Part shown: piece after piece, positions 34,942 to 42,334 of the stretch | How positions within the stretch are numbered: the stretch's first letter is position 1 | Layout: each line of letters begins with the position of its first letter | NCBI RefSeq assembly: GCF_000717175.1 | Contig: NZ_JNYD01000023.1 | Coordinates: 27,148 to 91,147, forward strand | Origin: Pseudonocardia autotrophica | Lineage (GTDB): Bacteria > Actinomycetota > Actinomycetes > Mycobacteriales > Pseudonocardiaceae | Length of the DNA: 64,000 nucleotides | Reading direction: 5' to 3' | Position numbers and translations under genes: made by a program | Notes under the pieces: model-generated | What the model was told of the DNA's origin: nothing | Databases searched by the model: none | The model's input: the letters and a program-made list of their open reading frames with translations, nothing else

Positions 34942-35187
34942 GTGGACATCACGCCCGGGGCGCTGAAGCACGGCATCCCGGCCGACGCCATCCGGGCGGT
35001 CGTGGCCGCGCCGCTGTGGCGGGTGCCGCAGGAGCCCGGCCGGACGCTGTGCATCGGCCCGGACCAGGACCGCAACCTGCTGGAGGTCGTGGTCGAGCGC
35101 GGGCCGGTGGGGGAGCGGGTGGTGCACGCGATGCGGCTGCGGCCCAAGCACTACGCGCACCTGGACCACTCCTCCGACGTGAGCTGA
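34942..35187 (+). CDS. Small toxin-like hypothetical protein
   Basis: 81 residues: VDITPGALKHGIPADAIRAVV then GRTLCIGPDQDRNLLEVVVE and VVHAMRLRPKHYAHL. The order (helix with L-K-H-G, strand with I-G-x-D-x-x-x-N-L-L-E-V, then H-A-M-x-x-R-x-K) resembles BrnT/DUF4258-like small toxins or their relatives, but no partner antitoxin is seen on either side. GTG 34942 lies 10 nt after thiZ, so it may be co-transcribed with the thiamine operon by chance. Function is uncertain. Confidence 0.55.
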   Translation: MDITPGALKHGIPADAIRAVVAAPLWRVPQEPGRTLCIGPDQDRNLLEVVVERGPVGERVVHAMRLRPKHYAHLDHSSDVS

Positions 35188-35237
35188 CGCCACGCTCGCC
35201 GCGGCCGGGCAGGCGTTCCCGCAGCTCACCGGGGGTC

Positions 35238-35277
35238 GTGAGTGCCGACTGCCGCTAGAGGGGCAGTCGGCACTCAC
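35238..35277. repeat. 40-nt palindromic element, variant B (GTGAGTG...CACTCAC)
   Basis: Perfect 16-nt arms (left arm GTGAGTGCCGACTGCC) around an 8-nt centre GCTAGAGG. It sits between convergent genes (34942 and the IniB-like gene), so it can act as a terminator. It shares its 40-nt length and end sequences with the copies at 40891, 47716 and 63859, and its inner half with the decayed copy at 39261. Confidence 0.85.
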
Positions 35278-35280
35278 GGA

Positions 35281-36177
35281 TCAGGCGTGCAGGTCGAAGG
35301 AGTGGTCGATCGAGTGGTCGTCGGTCGCGTGGCTGTCGACCGCGTGGCTGTCGTCGACCGTGTGGTCGTCGGTGAACGAGTGGTCGTCGGACACGTGGGT
35401 GTCGGTGTCGTTGTGGCCGCTGTCGACGTGGCTGTCGTCGTGCGAGTCGTCGTGCGAGTCGTCGTGGCTGTCCGTCGAGTTGTGCGCGTCGGACTGCGTC
35501 GCGTCGCCGCCCTTGTCCGCGAGCGACCCGGAGCCGAAGTTCGCCAGGTGGTCGTTGCTGTCGGTGAAGTTCCCGGTGGCGGGGCCGGTGCCGGAGAGCG
35601 CGCCGCCGTGGTCGGCGGTGGCACCGGACTGGTTGACCGCCGAGCCGGAGCCGAAGGAAGCGGCGTTGTCGTCCCCGTTCACCACCTCGTTGCCCCGGCC
35701 GGCCACGGCGTGGTCGCCGGTCGCGACGGGGGCGCGGTCGTCGCCGCCGACCGCGACGGACCCGTCACCCGTGGCGTTGGCCTGGTGCAGGTCGATGCGC
35801 TGGTCGACGTCGCCGCCGTGGGTGTCGATGTCCTGGTGGAAGGACTGGTCGATGAAGGTCCTCCGGTCGTCGACGAAGGTGTTGGTGATGTACGTCTTGA
35901 GGTAGTCGGCGGCCTCGGTGTGCGGGTCGTGGTGGCCGGAGTCGTCGTGGTGGTGGTGCACGGGCGGGGCCGGCGGCAGCTCGTGGTGGCCGTGGCCGTC
36001 CCAGTCGTGGTGCGGGCCGTCGGCCGCGAGGGTCACCGCGTCCTTGATGTCCTCGGGGGACAGGTCGGCGAGCCCGCACTCCTGGAGGTAGCCGGCCGGG
36101 TCGGCGAGGAACGCCTGCTGCTCGGCGGGGTTCTGCAGCAGGTTCATGAGCAGGTCGAGCAGGGTCGTGGTGGCCAC
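35281..36177 (-). CDS. IniB-like N-terminal domain protein with His/Asp-rich repeat tail
   Basis: 298 residues. The N-terminus (VATTTLLDLLMNLLQNPAEQ, then AFLADPAGYLQECGLADLSP) matches the IniB N-terminal domain of mycobacterial isoniazid-inducible proteins. Two His-rich stretches follow: HHDWDGHGHHELP with PPVHHHHDDSGHHDPH, and a C-terminal tail with repeated DDSH units and further D-D-H and D-S-H pairs. The middle (AVGGDDRAPVATGDHAVAGRGNEVV and similar) is Gly/Asn/Asp-rich, as in IniB. The many His and Asp residues could bind metal. GTG 36177 has GGGAGA upstream. No signal peptide is seen. Role is unknown; IniB relates to cell-wall stress. Confidence 0.82.
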   Translation of the reverse strand: MATTTLLDLLMNLLQNPAEQQAFLADPAGYLQECGLADLSPEDIKDAVTLAADGPHHDWDGHGHHELPPAPPVHHHHDDSGHHDPHTEAADYLKTYITNTFVDDRRTFIDQSFHQDIDTHGGDVDQRIDLHQANATGDGSVAVGGDDRAPVATGDHAVAGRGNEVVNGDDNAASFGSGSAVNQSGATADHGGALSGTGPATGNFTDSNDHLANFGSGSLADKGGDATQSDAHNSTDSHDDSHDDSHDDSHVDSGHNDTDTHVSDDHSFTDDHTVDDSHAVDSHATDDHSIDHSFDLHA

Positions 36178-36547
36178 GGTGGTCTCCCGGGTGTCGTCGC
36201 GGAATTGCCCTCGGCGGGCGGTTCGGCGACGACGTTAGGAACGGGGGCCGCGGAAGGGATCGGGCGTGGACCCCCGTTTCCGCGGCCGCCGTGCGGGGAC
36301 GGTGCGGCAATTCCGACAACGGGGCGGCGGAACGCTCCATCCGCTCAGGTGACCTGCGACGACTCCCTTTCTCGGCAGGAACCGGACGGCCGGTCACCAA
36401 GGCGGCGAGTACGCCGGAAAGCGCTTTTCGGCGGGCCGTTTTACGACTGCATGAGGAAACCCGGATCGGCGGCGGAGAGAATACGGGCCGCTCTTGACCT
36501 CGGCTTGCCCGGAACCCCCGTTCCGCGCCCCGATCGGGTGCGGGGGC
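36178..36547. promoter_or_regulatory. Upstream region of the IniB-like gene with nested inverted repeats
   Basis: No gene is seen. CGGAATTGCC (36200-36209) and its exact reverse complement GGCAATTCCG (36306-36315) lie 96 nt apart. Between them a second perfect 10-bp pair, GGCCGCGGAA (36246-36255) and TTCCGCGGCC (36278-36287), can form a hairpin. The outer AT-containing boxes are the best candidates for regulator sites of the IniB-like gene. The rest (36316-36547) contains an AT-richer patch near 36430-36450 but no clear promoter. Confidence 0.4.
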
Positions 36548-37204
36548 TCAACCCGGGAGCTCGGCCAGCGCCCCGACCGTCGGCACCCGGTGGTCCGGCG
36601 CCTGCACGTGCTCGGGGTAGCGCCGGCCGTCCCGGTCGATCCACGCCGTCCGCATCCCGGCGCGCGCGGCCCCGTGCAGGTCCCACGGGTGCACGGCGAC
36701 CATCAGCAGCTCGCCGGGCTCCCTCCGGCACACCCGGGCGGCGAACTCGTACGCGCCCGGGGCCGGCTTCCAGATCCCGGCGTCGTCGACCGAGAGGACG
36801 TACTCGAACTCGTCCCGGATCCCCGCCTCGCCGAGCAGCCGCTCCGCGACCGAGGTCGAGCCGTTGGACAGCGTGACGAGCCGCGAGCCGGCCGCCCGCA
36901 GCCGGTGGACCCCCTCGGCGACGTCCGGGTGCAGCGGCAGCCCGAGGAAGCCCCTGATCACATGGTCGGGTGCGTCCTCGTCGGAGGTGTAGGGCGCCAG
37001 GAGGTCCAGCGCGGTCTCCCGGGCCACCTCCGCGAAGGGCCGGTAGTCGCCGGCGGCGGCCAGCGCGATCCCCTCCCGCAGGGTGCTCGCGAACCACAGG
37101 GTCGAGAGGTGCTCGGGGGCGCCGAGCTCGCTGAACCGCTCGGCCAGCGGGCGCAGGTCGGAGAGGGTCTCGTTGACGTCGAAGACCACCGTCTCGGGAG
37201 CCAT
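36548..37204 (-). CDS. HAD-superfamily hydrolase, haloacid dehalogenase type II
   Basis: 218 residues. Motif I FDVNETLSDL (nucleophile Asp9), motif II LSNGS, motif III Lys in IWKPAPGAYEF, and motif IV VAVHPWDLHGAARAGM, all typical of (S)-2-haloacid dehalogenase type II. These enzymes remove halide from short 2-haloacids by an Asp-ester mechanism, but many homologues act on other substrates. ATG 37204 is divergent from cobL with 93 nt between. No dehalogenation cluster is present. Confidence 0.88.
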   Translation of the reverse strand: MAPETVVFDVNETLSDLRPLAERFSELGAPEHLSTLWFASTLREGIALAAAGDYRPFAEVARETALDLLAPYTSDEDAPDHVIRGFLGLPLHPDVAEGVHRLRAAGSRLVTLSNGSTSVAERLLGEAGIRDEFEYVLSVDDAGIWKPAPGAYEFAARVCRREPGELLMVAVHPWDLHGAARAGMRTAWIDRDGRRYPEHVQAPDHRVPTVGALAELPG

Positions 37205-37297
37205 GCCGGCGATCGTCGCACCGGCGGGCCCGCGCCGCCGTGCTTCCGCCCACGACGCCGACCGCGATCACCCGGCCGCCACGTATGGTCTGCAGCC

Positions 37298-38524
37298 GTG
37301 AACACGGGTGCGCACGAGGGGCCGGCGGTCACCGTCGTCGGGATCGGGGCGGACGGCTGGTCCGGGCTCGCCGGCACGGCCCAGGAGACCCTCGCGGCGG
37401 CCGAGGTGATCCTCGGTGGGCCGCGCCAGCTGGACCTGGTGGCGGGCAAGGTCGAGGCCGAGCTCGTGGCGTGGCCGTCGCCGCTGGTCCCGGCGCCGCC
37501 GGGGCTGCTGGCGAAGTACGCCGGACAGCGGCTCTGCGCGCTGGCCTCCGGCGACCCGATGTTCTTCGGCCTCGGCGCGACGCTGGCCCGCACCGTCGGC
37601 GCCGAGCAGATGCACGTGATCCCGCACCCGTCGTCGGTCACCCTGGCCTGCGCGCGGCTCGGCTGGCCGAGCGAGGACGTCGAGGTGGTGAGCGTCGTCG
37701 GCCGCCCGGTCGAACGGCTGCGCCGCTCGGTGAGTCCCGGCCGCCGGGTCCTCGTCCTCAGCGCGGGCGCCGCCTCGCCGGCGCTGATCGCCGCCCAGCT
37801 CACCGCGGACGGGTTCGGCCCCAGCCGGCTCACCGTCCTCGAGCAGCTCGGGGGGCCGGGGGAGCGGCTGTACTCCGGTATCGCGCGGGACTGGCTGCAC
37901 CCGGAGGGCGATGCGCTCAACGTCGTCGCCGTGGAGTGCGCCGCCGCGCCGGGCGCGCGGGTGCTCGGCGAGGTTCCCGGCCTGCCGGACGACGCCTACG
38001 CCCACGACGGGCAGCTCACCAAGCGCGAGGTCCGGGCGGTCACCCTCGCCCACCTCGCCCCGCGCCCCGGCCAGACGCTCTGGGACGTCGGCGCCGGCGC
38101 CGGCAGCATCGCGATCGAGTGGATGCGCGCCCACCGCTCCTGCTGGGCGGTCGCCGTCGAGTCGCATCCCGAACGCGCGCAACGCATCCGGCACAACGCC
38201 GCGGCGCTCGGCGTGCCCGCGCTGCAGGTCGTGACCGGGCGCGCCCCCGGGGCCCTCGCCGACCTGCCCCCGCCCGACGCCGTGTTCATCGGCGGCGGCC
38301 TCACCCGCGACGGTGTCCTCGAGGCGTGCGTGGAGGCCCTGCCCGCGGGCGGCCGGCTGGTGGCCAACGGCGTCACGGTGGAGTCCGAGGCCGCGCTCGC
38401 CGCCGCCCGCGAACGGTTCGGCGGCACCCTGGTGCGGCTGCAGGTCGCGCGCGCCGAGCCCGTCGGCGGGTTCCTCGGCTGGAAGCCCGCCATGCCCGTC
38501 ACGATCTGGAGCTGCGACGTATGA
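37298..38524 (+). CDS. cobL: Precorrin-6Y C5,15-methyltransferase (decarboxylating), CbiE-CbiT fusion
   Basis: 408 residues, a two-domain aerobic-pathway CobL. The CbiE-like tetrapyrrole methylase (about 10-200) shows VTVVGIGADGWSGL and LCALASGDPMFFGLG. The CbiT-like domain (about 225-408) shows LTKREVRAVTLAHLAP and the SAM motif LWDVGAGAGSIAIEWMR. It methylates C5 and C15 and decarboxylates the C12 acetate. GTG 37298 is used; no strong ribosome site precedes it. It overlaps cobM by 4 nt (ATGA). Confidence 0.93.
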   Translation: MNTGAHEGPAVTVVGIGADGWSGLAGTAQETLAAAEVILGGPRQLDLVAGKVEAELVAWPSPLVPAPPGLLAKYAGQRLCALASGDPMFFGLGATLARTVGAEQMHVIPHPSSVTLACARLGWPSEDVEVVSVVGRPVERLRRSVSPGRRVLVLSAGAASPALIAAQLTADGFGPSRLTVLEQLGGPGERLYSGIARDWLHPEGDALNVVAVECAAAPGARVLGEVPGLPDDAYAHDGQLTKREVRAVTLAHLAPRPGQTLWDVGAGAGSIAIEWMRAHRSCWAVAVESHPERAQRIRHNAAALGVPALQVVTGRAPGALADLPPPDAVFIGGGLTRDGVLEACVEALPAGGRLVANGVTVESEAALAAARERFGGTLVRLQVARAEPVGGFLGWKPAMPVTIWSCDV

Positions 38525-39264
38525 CCGTGCACTTCATCGGCGCCGGCCCCGGCGCCGTCGACCTGCTGACCCTCCGCGCCCGCGACCTCGTCGCGGCCTC
38601 GCCGGTGTGCCTCTACGCGGGCTCGCTGGTCCCGCCGGAGATGCTGGAGCTCTGCCCGCCCGACGCCCGCACCGTCGACACCGCGCTGATGACGCTGGCC
38701 GAGATCGTCGACGAGATGGTGCGGGCGCACGAGCACGGGCTCGACGTCGCGCGGCTGGCCTCCGGCGATCCGTCGGTCTTCTCCGCGATGGCCGAGCAGA
38801 TGCGGCGGCTCGACGCAGCCGGCGTGCCCTACGACGTCACGCCCGGGGTGCCGGCGTACGCCGCGGCGGCCGCCTCGCTCAGGCGCGAGCTCACGGTCCC
38901 GACGGTCGCCCAGACCGTCACGCTGACCCGCATCGCGGCCCGGGCCACCCCGATGCCCGAGGGTGAGTCCCTGGAGGCGCTGGGCACCGCCGGCGGCACG
39001 CTGGTGCTGCACCTGGCCGTGCACCGCATCGACGAGGTCGTGAAGGAGCTGGCGCCGTCCTACGGCGCCGACTGCCCGGCCGCCGTGGTGGCCTACGCCA
39101 GCCGGGAGCACGAGATCGTGCTGCGCGGGCGGCTCGACGACATCGCCCACGCCGTGCACGAGGCCGGCATCCAGCGCACCGCGGTGATCATCGTCGGCCC
39201 GGCCCTCGCGGCCGAGCAGTTCCCGGACAGCCACCTGTACTCCGACACCCGCTGCCGTGCGTGA
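38521..39264 (+). CDS. cobM: Precorrin-4 C11-methyltransferase
   Basis: 247 residues, a complete tetrapyrrole methylase: MTVHFIGAGPGAVDLLTLR (SAM-binding G-x-G-x-G), LCPPDARTVDTALMTL, LASGDPSVFSAMAEQ and a C-terminal YSDTRCRA. It adds the C11 methyl group in cobyrinate synthesis. The ATG overlaps the cobL stop. Its own stop codon (39262-39264) lies at the edge of a decayed palindromic repeat, so the last residues may have been set by repeat insertion. Confidence 0.95.
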   Translation: MTVHFIGAGPGAVDLLTLRARDLVAASPVCLYAGSLVPPEMLELCPPDARTVDTALMTLAEIVDEMVRAHEHGLDVARLASGDPSVFSAMAEQMRRLDAAGVPYDVTPGVPAYAAAAASLRRELTVPTVAQTVTLTRIAARATPMPEGESLEALGTAGGTLVLHLAVHRIDEVVKELAPSYGADCPAAVVAYASREHEIVLRGRLDDIAHAVHEAGIQRTAVIIVGPALAAEQFPDSHLYSDTRCRA

Positions 39265-39296
39265 CAACTGCCCCTAGAGCGGCACTCGCCGCTCAC
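39261..39296. repeat. Decayed copy of the 40-nt palindrome, overlapping the cobM stop
   Basis: Matches the variant at 35238 in its inner and right half (CTGCC-CTAGAG-GGCA, then TCG, CTCAC) but has lost most of the left arm, leaving GTGAC at the left edge. The cobM TGA lies within its first four bases. It sits between cobM and cobK. Confidence 0.6.
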
Positions 39297-39309
39297 GACC
39301 CCTCCTGAC

Positions 39310-40056
39310 GTGCGGATACTCATCCTGGGCGGGACGTCCGACGGCCGGGCGCTCGCGGAACTCCTGCAGCCCGCCGGGCCGCGGCCCGGGTCGGCCGACC
39401 GGGCGCTCTCGGTCGTCTCCTCGCTGGCCGGGCGGGTCCGCTCGCCCCGGCTGCCGCCCGGCGAGGTGCGGATCGGCGGGTTCGGCGGGGTCGCCGGGCT
39501 GGTCGCGTACCTGCGGGGCGAGGCGGTCACGCACGTCGTCGACGCCACGCACCCCTTCGCCGCGGGGATGACGGCGAACGCCGCGGCCGCGTGCGCAGAG
39601 ACCGGCGTGCCGCTCACGATCCTGCGCCGCCCGGGCTGGACCGCGCAGCCGGGGGACCGGTGGCACCGGGTGGCGTCCCTCGCCGAGGCGGCGGAGGTGC
39701 TGCCGGGGCTGGGCGAGCGGGTGTTCCTGACGACCGGACGGCAGGACCTGGCGGCGTTCGCCGAGCTGGACCTGTGGTTCCTCGTCCGGTCGGTCGACCC
39801 TCCCGACCCGCCCGTGCCGCGGCGGATGCGGTCGATCCTGGCGCGCGGCCCGTTCACCGTCGACGGCGAGACGGCGCTCCTGCGCGAGCACGCCGTCGAC
39901 GTGCTGGTGACCAAGGACTCGGGCGGCGCGGACACCGCCGCCAAGCTCACGGCCGCCCGCGCCCTCGGCGTGCCCGTGGTGATGGTCGACCGGCCCGCGC
40001 TGCCGCCCGGCGTGCCCGTGGTGGCCACGCCCGAGGAGGCCGTCGCGGGCCTCTGA
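39310..40056 (+). CDS. cobK: Precorrin-6A reductase
   Basis: 248 residues, CobK/CbiJ family, NADPH-dependent reduction of precorrin-6A. Landmarks: VRILILGGTSDGRALAELL at the N-terminus, VTHVVDATHPFAAGMTANAAAAC, ERVFLTTGRQDLAAFAEL, and LVTKDSGGADTAAKLTAARALGVPVVMVDRP near the end. GTG 39310 is the only sensible start. It probably forms one unit with cobL and cobM. A hairpin (40058-40147) follows directly. Confidence 0.94.
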   Translation: MRILILGGTSDGRALAELLQPAGPRPGSADRALSVVSSLAGRVRSPRLPPGEVRIGGFGGVAGLVAYLRGEAVTHVVDATHPFAAGMTANAAAACAETGVPLTILRRPGWTAQPGDRWHRVASLAEAAEVLPGLGERVFLTTGRQDLAAFAELDLWFLVRSVDPPDPPVPRRMRSILARGPFTVDGETALLREHAVDVLVTKDSGGADTAAKLTAARALGVPVVMVDRPALPPGVPVVATPEEAVAGL

Positions 40057-40057
40057 G

Positions 40058-40147
40058 CCCGCGAGTCGGCACTTCCGGGGCACCGAGTCGCGCATCCCGG
40101 TCGACCGGGATCACACAGTCGGTCGCCCGGAGGTGCCGACTCGCGGG
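40058..40147. repeat. 90-nt palindromic element between convergent cobK and cobIJ
   Basis: Perfect 15-nt outer arms (CCCGCGAGTCGGCAC at 40058 and GTGCCGACTCGCGGG ending at 40147), extendable to 22 bp with one mismatch. The inner palindrome ATCCCGGTCGACCGGGAT lies in the centre. The outer arms contain the same GCGAGTCGG core as the 22-bp arrays. It fills the entire gap between the two stop codons and probably acts as a bidirectional terminator. Confidence 0.85.
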
Positions 40148-41704
40148 TCAGGCGCCGTAGTGGCGGGGCGTGAACACGGTCGAACGCCCGTGGCGCACCA
40201 CAACCCGGGTGGTGGACGAGCCGATGATCACCAACGTCCGCATGTCGACCAGCTCGGGGTCGAGCTCGCCGAGCGTGGTGATGGTCAGGCGCTCACCGGA
40301 GCCGCCGACGTCCCGCCCGAGGACGACCGGGGTCTCCGGGGCGCGGTGCTCCAGCAGGACGTCCCGGGCGGCGCCGACCTGCCAGGGCCGCGCCTTCGAC
40401 CGCGGGTTGTAGATCGCGATCGCCAGGTCCGCCTGTGCGGCGTGGACGAGCCGGTCGACGACCGTCTCCCACGGCTTGAGCCGGTCGGAGAGCGAGATCA
40501 TCGCGTAGTCGTGGCCGAGCGGGGCGCCGACCGCGGCGGCGACGGCCTGGGCGGCGGTCAGCCCGGGCAGCACGCGCACCGGGACGTCGAGGTACTTCGG
40601 CTCCGACGCCACCTCGAGCACCGCGGTGGCCATCGCGAACACGCCCGGGTCGCCGGCGCTGACCACGGCCACGTTGCGGCCCGACGTGGCCAGGTCCAGC
40701 GCGTGCGCGGCCCGTTCGGCCTCGACGCGATTGTCGCTGGCGTGCCGGGTCTGCCGCGGGTTCGGCGGGACGCGGTCGAGGTAGGGGCCGTAGCCGACGA
40801 GGTCGTCGGCGGCGGCGAGGGCGGCTGCGACCTGCGGCGTCAGCCAGTCCCGCCCCGCCGGGCCCGTCCCGACCACGGTCACCTGCCCCTGTGAGTGGCG
40901 ATAGTCGCCATCACGACCATCGCCACTCACGACCTGGGCGGGGTCGTCGGCCTCGGCCCGCTGCTCGGCGTCATCGGGGACGCTCGCGGCGACCTCGCCG
41001 GGCAGCACGGCGATCGAGAAGTACGGCACCGACTCCGGGTCGATGTCGGCGAGGGCGCCCGTGCGTTGCCCGTCCATCGTGGCCCGCTCGACGAACCGGG
41101 CGCGGCCGAGCTTGCCCGCGTCGGCGAAGGCCTCGCGGACGGTCGTGAAGGTCCGGCCGAGCTTCATGACGGCCGCGGAGTCGGTGGCGCGCAACCGCTC
41201 GGCCAGCACCTCGCGGGGCAGCGTGCCGGGCAGGATCGTCAGGATCTCGTCCCGCTCCACCAGCGGCTGCCCGAGCGCGGCCGCGGCGGCGCTCACCGAC
41301 GTCACGCCGGGCACCACCTCGGCGCGGAACCGGCCGGCCAGCCGCTTGTGCATGTGCATGTAGGAGCCGTAGAAGAGCGGGTCGCCCTCGGCCAGCAGCA
41401 CCACGTCCCGGCCCGCGGCGAGGTGCGCGGCCAGCCGCTCGGCGGCCTCGGCGTAGAACTCGTCGATCGCGCCCTGGTAGCCGCCCGGGTGGTCGACGGT
41501 CTCCGTGGTCACCGGGTAGACCAGCGGCTCCTCGATCTGGTCGCCGCGCAGGTGCGGCTCGGCGATCCGGCGGGCGATCGAGCGGCCGTGCCGGGCCGAG
41601 TGGTAGGCGATCACGTCCGCGGCGCCGATGAGCCGGGCGGCCTTGATCGTGACGAGGTCGGGGTCGCCGGGGCCGAGGCCCACCCCGTAGAGGGTGCCGG
41701 TCAT
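40148..41704 (-). CDS. cobIJ: Precorrin-2 C20-methyltransferase / precorrin-3B C17-methyltransferase fusion
   Basis: 518 residues. CobI half (about 1-245): MTGTLYGVGLGPGDPDLVTI, LLAEGDPLFYGSYMHMH, EVVPGVTSVSAAAAALGQPL. CobJ half (about 272-518): VTVVGTGPAGRDWLTPQ, VAVVSAGDPGVFAMATAVLE, IAIYNPRSKARPWQVG. Such fusions are common in actinomycetes. The interdomain linker (about residues 259-271, VVSGDGRDGDYRHS) is encoded by a 40-nt palindromic repeat that also occurs between genes elsewhere in the window. The ATG at 41704 is separated from the cobH stop by 0 nt. It is the last gene of the minus-strand cobG-cobH-cobIJ operon. Confidence 0.94.
   Translation of the reverse strand: MTGTLYGVGLGPGDPDLVTIKAARLIGAADVIAYHSARHGRSIARRIAEPHLRGDQIEEPLVYPVTTETVDHPGGYQGAIDEFYAEAAERLAAHLAAGRDVVLLAEGDPLFYGSYMHMHKRLAGRFRAEVVPGVTSVSAAAAALGQPLVERDEILTILPGTLPREVLAERLRATDSAAVMKLGRTFTTVREAFADAGKLGRARFVERATMDGQRTGALADIDPESVPYFSIAVLPGEVAASVPDDAEQRAEADDPAQVVSGDGRDGDYRHSQGQVTVVGTGPAGRDWLTPQVAAALAAADDLVGYGPYLDRVPPNPRQTRHASDNRVEAERAAHALDLATSGRNVAVVSAGDPGVFAMATAVLEVASEPKYLDVPVRVLPGLTAAQAVAAAVGAPLGHDYAMISLSDRLKPWETVVDRLVHAAQADLAIAIYNPRSKARPWQVGAARDVLLEHRAPETPVVLGRDVGGSGERLTITTLGELDPELVDMRTLVIIGSSTTRVVVRHGRSTVFTPRHYGA
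40891..40930. repeat. 40-nt palindromic element, variant A, inside the cobIJ coding region
   Basis: 17-nt arms with one mismatch (right arm CGACCATCGCCACTCAC) around the 6-nt centre CCATCA. It is in the linker between the CobI and CobJ domains and is read through in frame. Same length and ends as the elements at 47716 and 63859. Confidence 0.9.
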
Positions 41705-42334
41705 CTACAGCTCCTGCTCGCTGGCCAGGGCGTTCAGCGCCGCGGCGGTGATCGCCGAGCCGCCGCGGCGGCCGTGCACGACGAGGTGCTCGAGGTCGGT
41801 GCGCGCGGCGAGCGCCTCCTTGGACTCCGCGGCGCCGATGAAGCCCACGGGGATGCCGAGGATCGCGGCCGGGCGGGGCGCGCCCGCGTCGATCATGTCG
41901 AGGAGGTGGAACAGCGCGGTCGGGGCGTTGCCGATCGCGACGACGGCGCCGTCGAGCTTGTCCCGCCACAGCTCCAGCGCCGCGGCCGAGCGGGTGTTGC
42001 CCAGCTCCCGGGCGAGGTCCGGCACCCGGGGGTCCCGCAGCGTGCAGACGACCTCGTTGTCCTTCGGCAGCCGCGCCCGCGTGACGCCGGAGGCGACCAT
42101 CATCGCGTCGCACAGGATCGGCGCGCCGTCCTGCAGGGCCTTCCGGGCGGCCGTCACGACGGCGGGGGAGAAGCCGACGTCGCCGGTCAGGTCGACCTGG
42201 CCGCAGGCGTGGATCATCCGGACGACCACGTACGCCACCTCGGGCGGGAGGGCCGACAGGTCGGCCTCGGCCCGGATCGTGGCGAAGCTCCGCCGGTAGA
42301 TCTCCGCGCCGTCGCGGATGTAGTCGCTGGTCAT
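41705..42334 (-). CDS. cobH: Precorrin-8X methylmutase
   Basis: 209 residues, CobH/CbiC: YIRDGAEIYRRSFATIRAEA, VRMIHACGQVDLTGDVGFSP with the active-site His in M-I-H, and GAPILCDAMMVASGVTRARL. It moves the C11 methyl to C12, making hydrogenobyrinate. ATG 42334 overlaps the cobG stop (ATGA). Its stop abuts the cobIJ start. Confidence 0.95.
   Translation of the reverse strand: MTSDYIRDGAEIYRRSFATIRAEADLSALPPEVAYVVVRMIHACGQVDLTGDVGFSPAVVTAARKALQDGAPILCDAMMVASGVTRARLPKDNEVVCTLRDPRVPDLARELGNTRSAAALELWRDKLDGAVVAIGNAPTALFHLLDMIDAGAPRPAAILGIPVGFIGAAESKEALAARTDLEHLVVHGRRGGSAITAAALNALASEQEL

Noticed and set aside
34932..35280. Antitoxin partner for the small toxin-like gene
   Set aside because: The space after it contains only 50 nt and the 40-nt palindrome; no second small gene is seen.
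35436..35475. Short DNA tandem repeat (GTCGTGCGAGTC) as a mobile repeat
   Set aside because: It is simply the coding sequence for the DDSH units of the IniB-like protein, not related in spacing to the 22-bp family.
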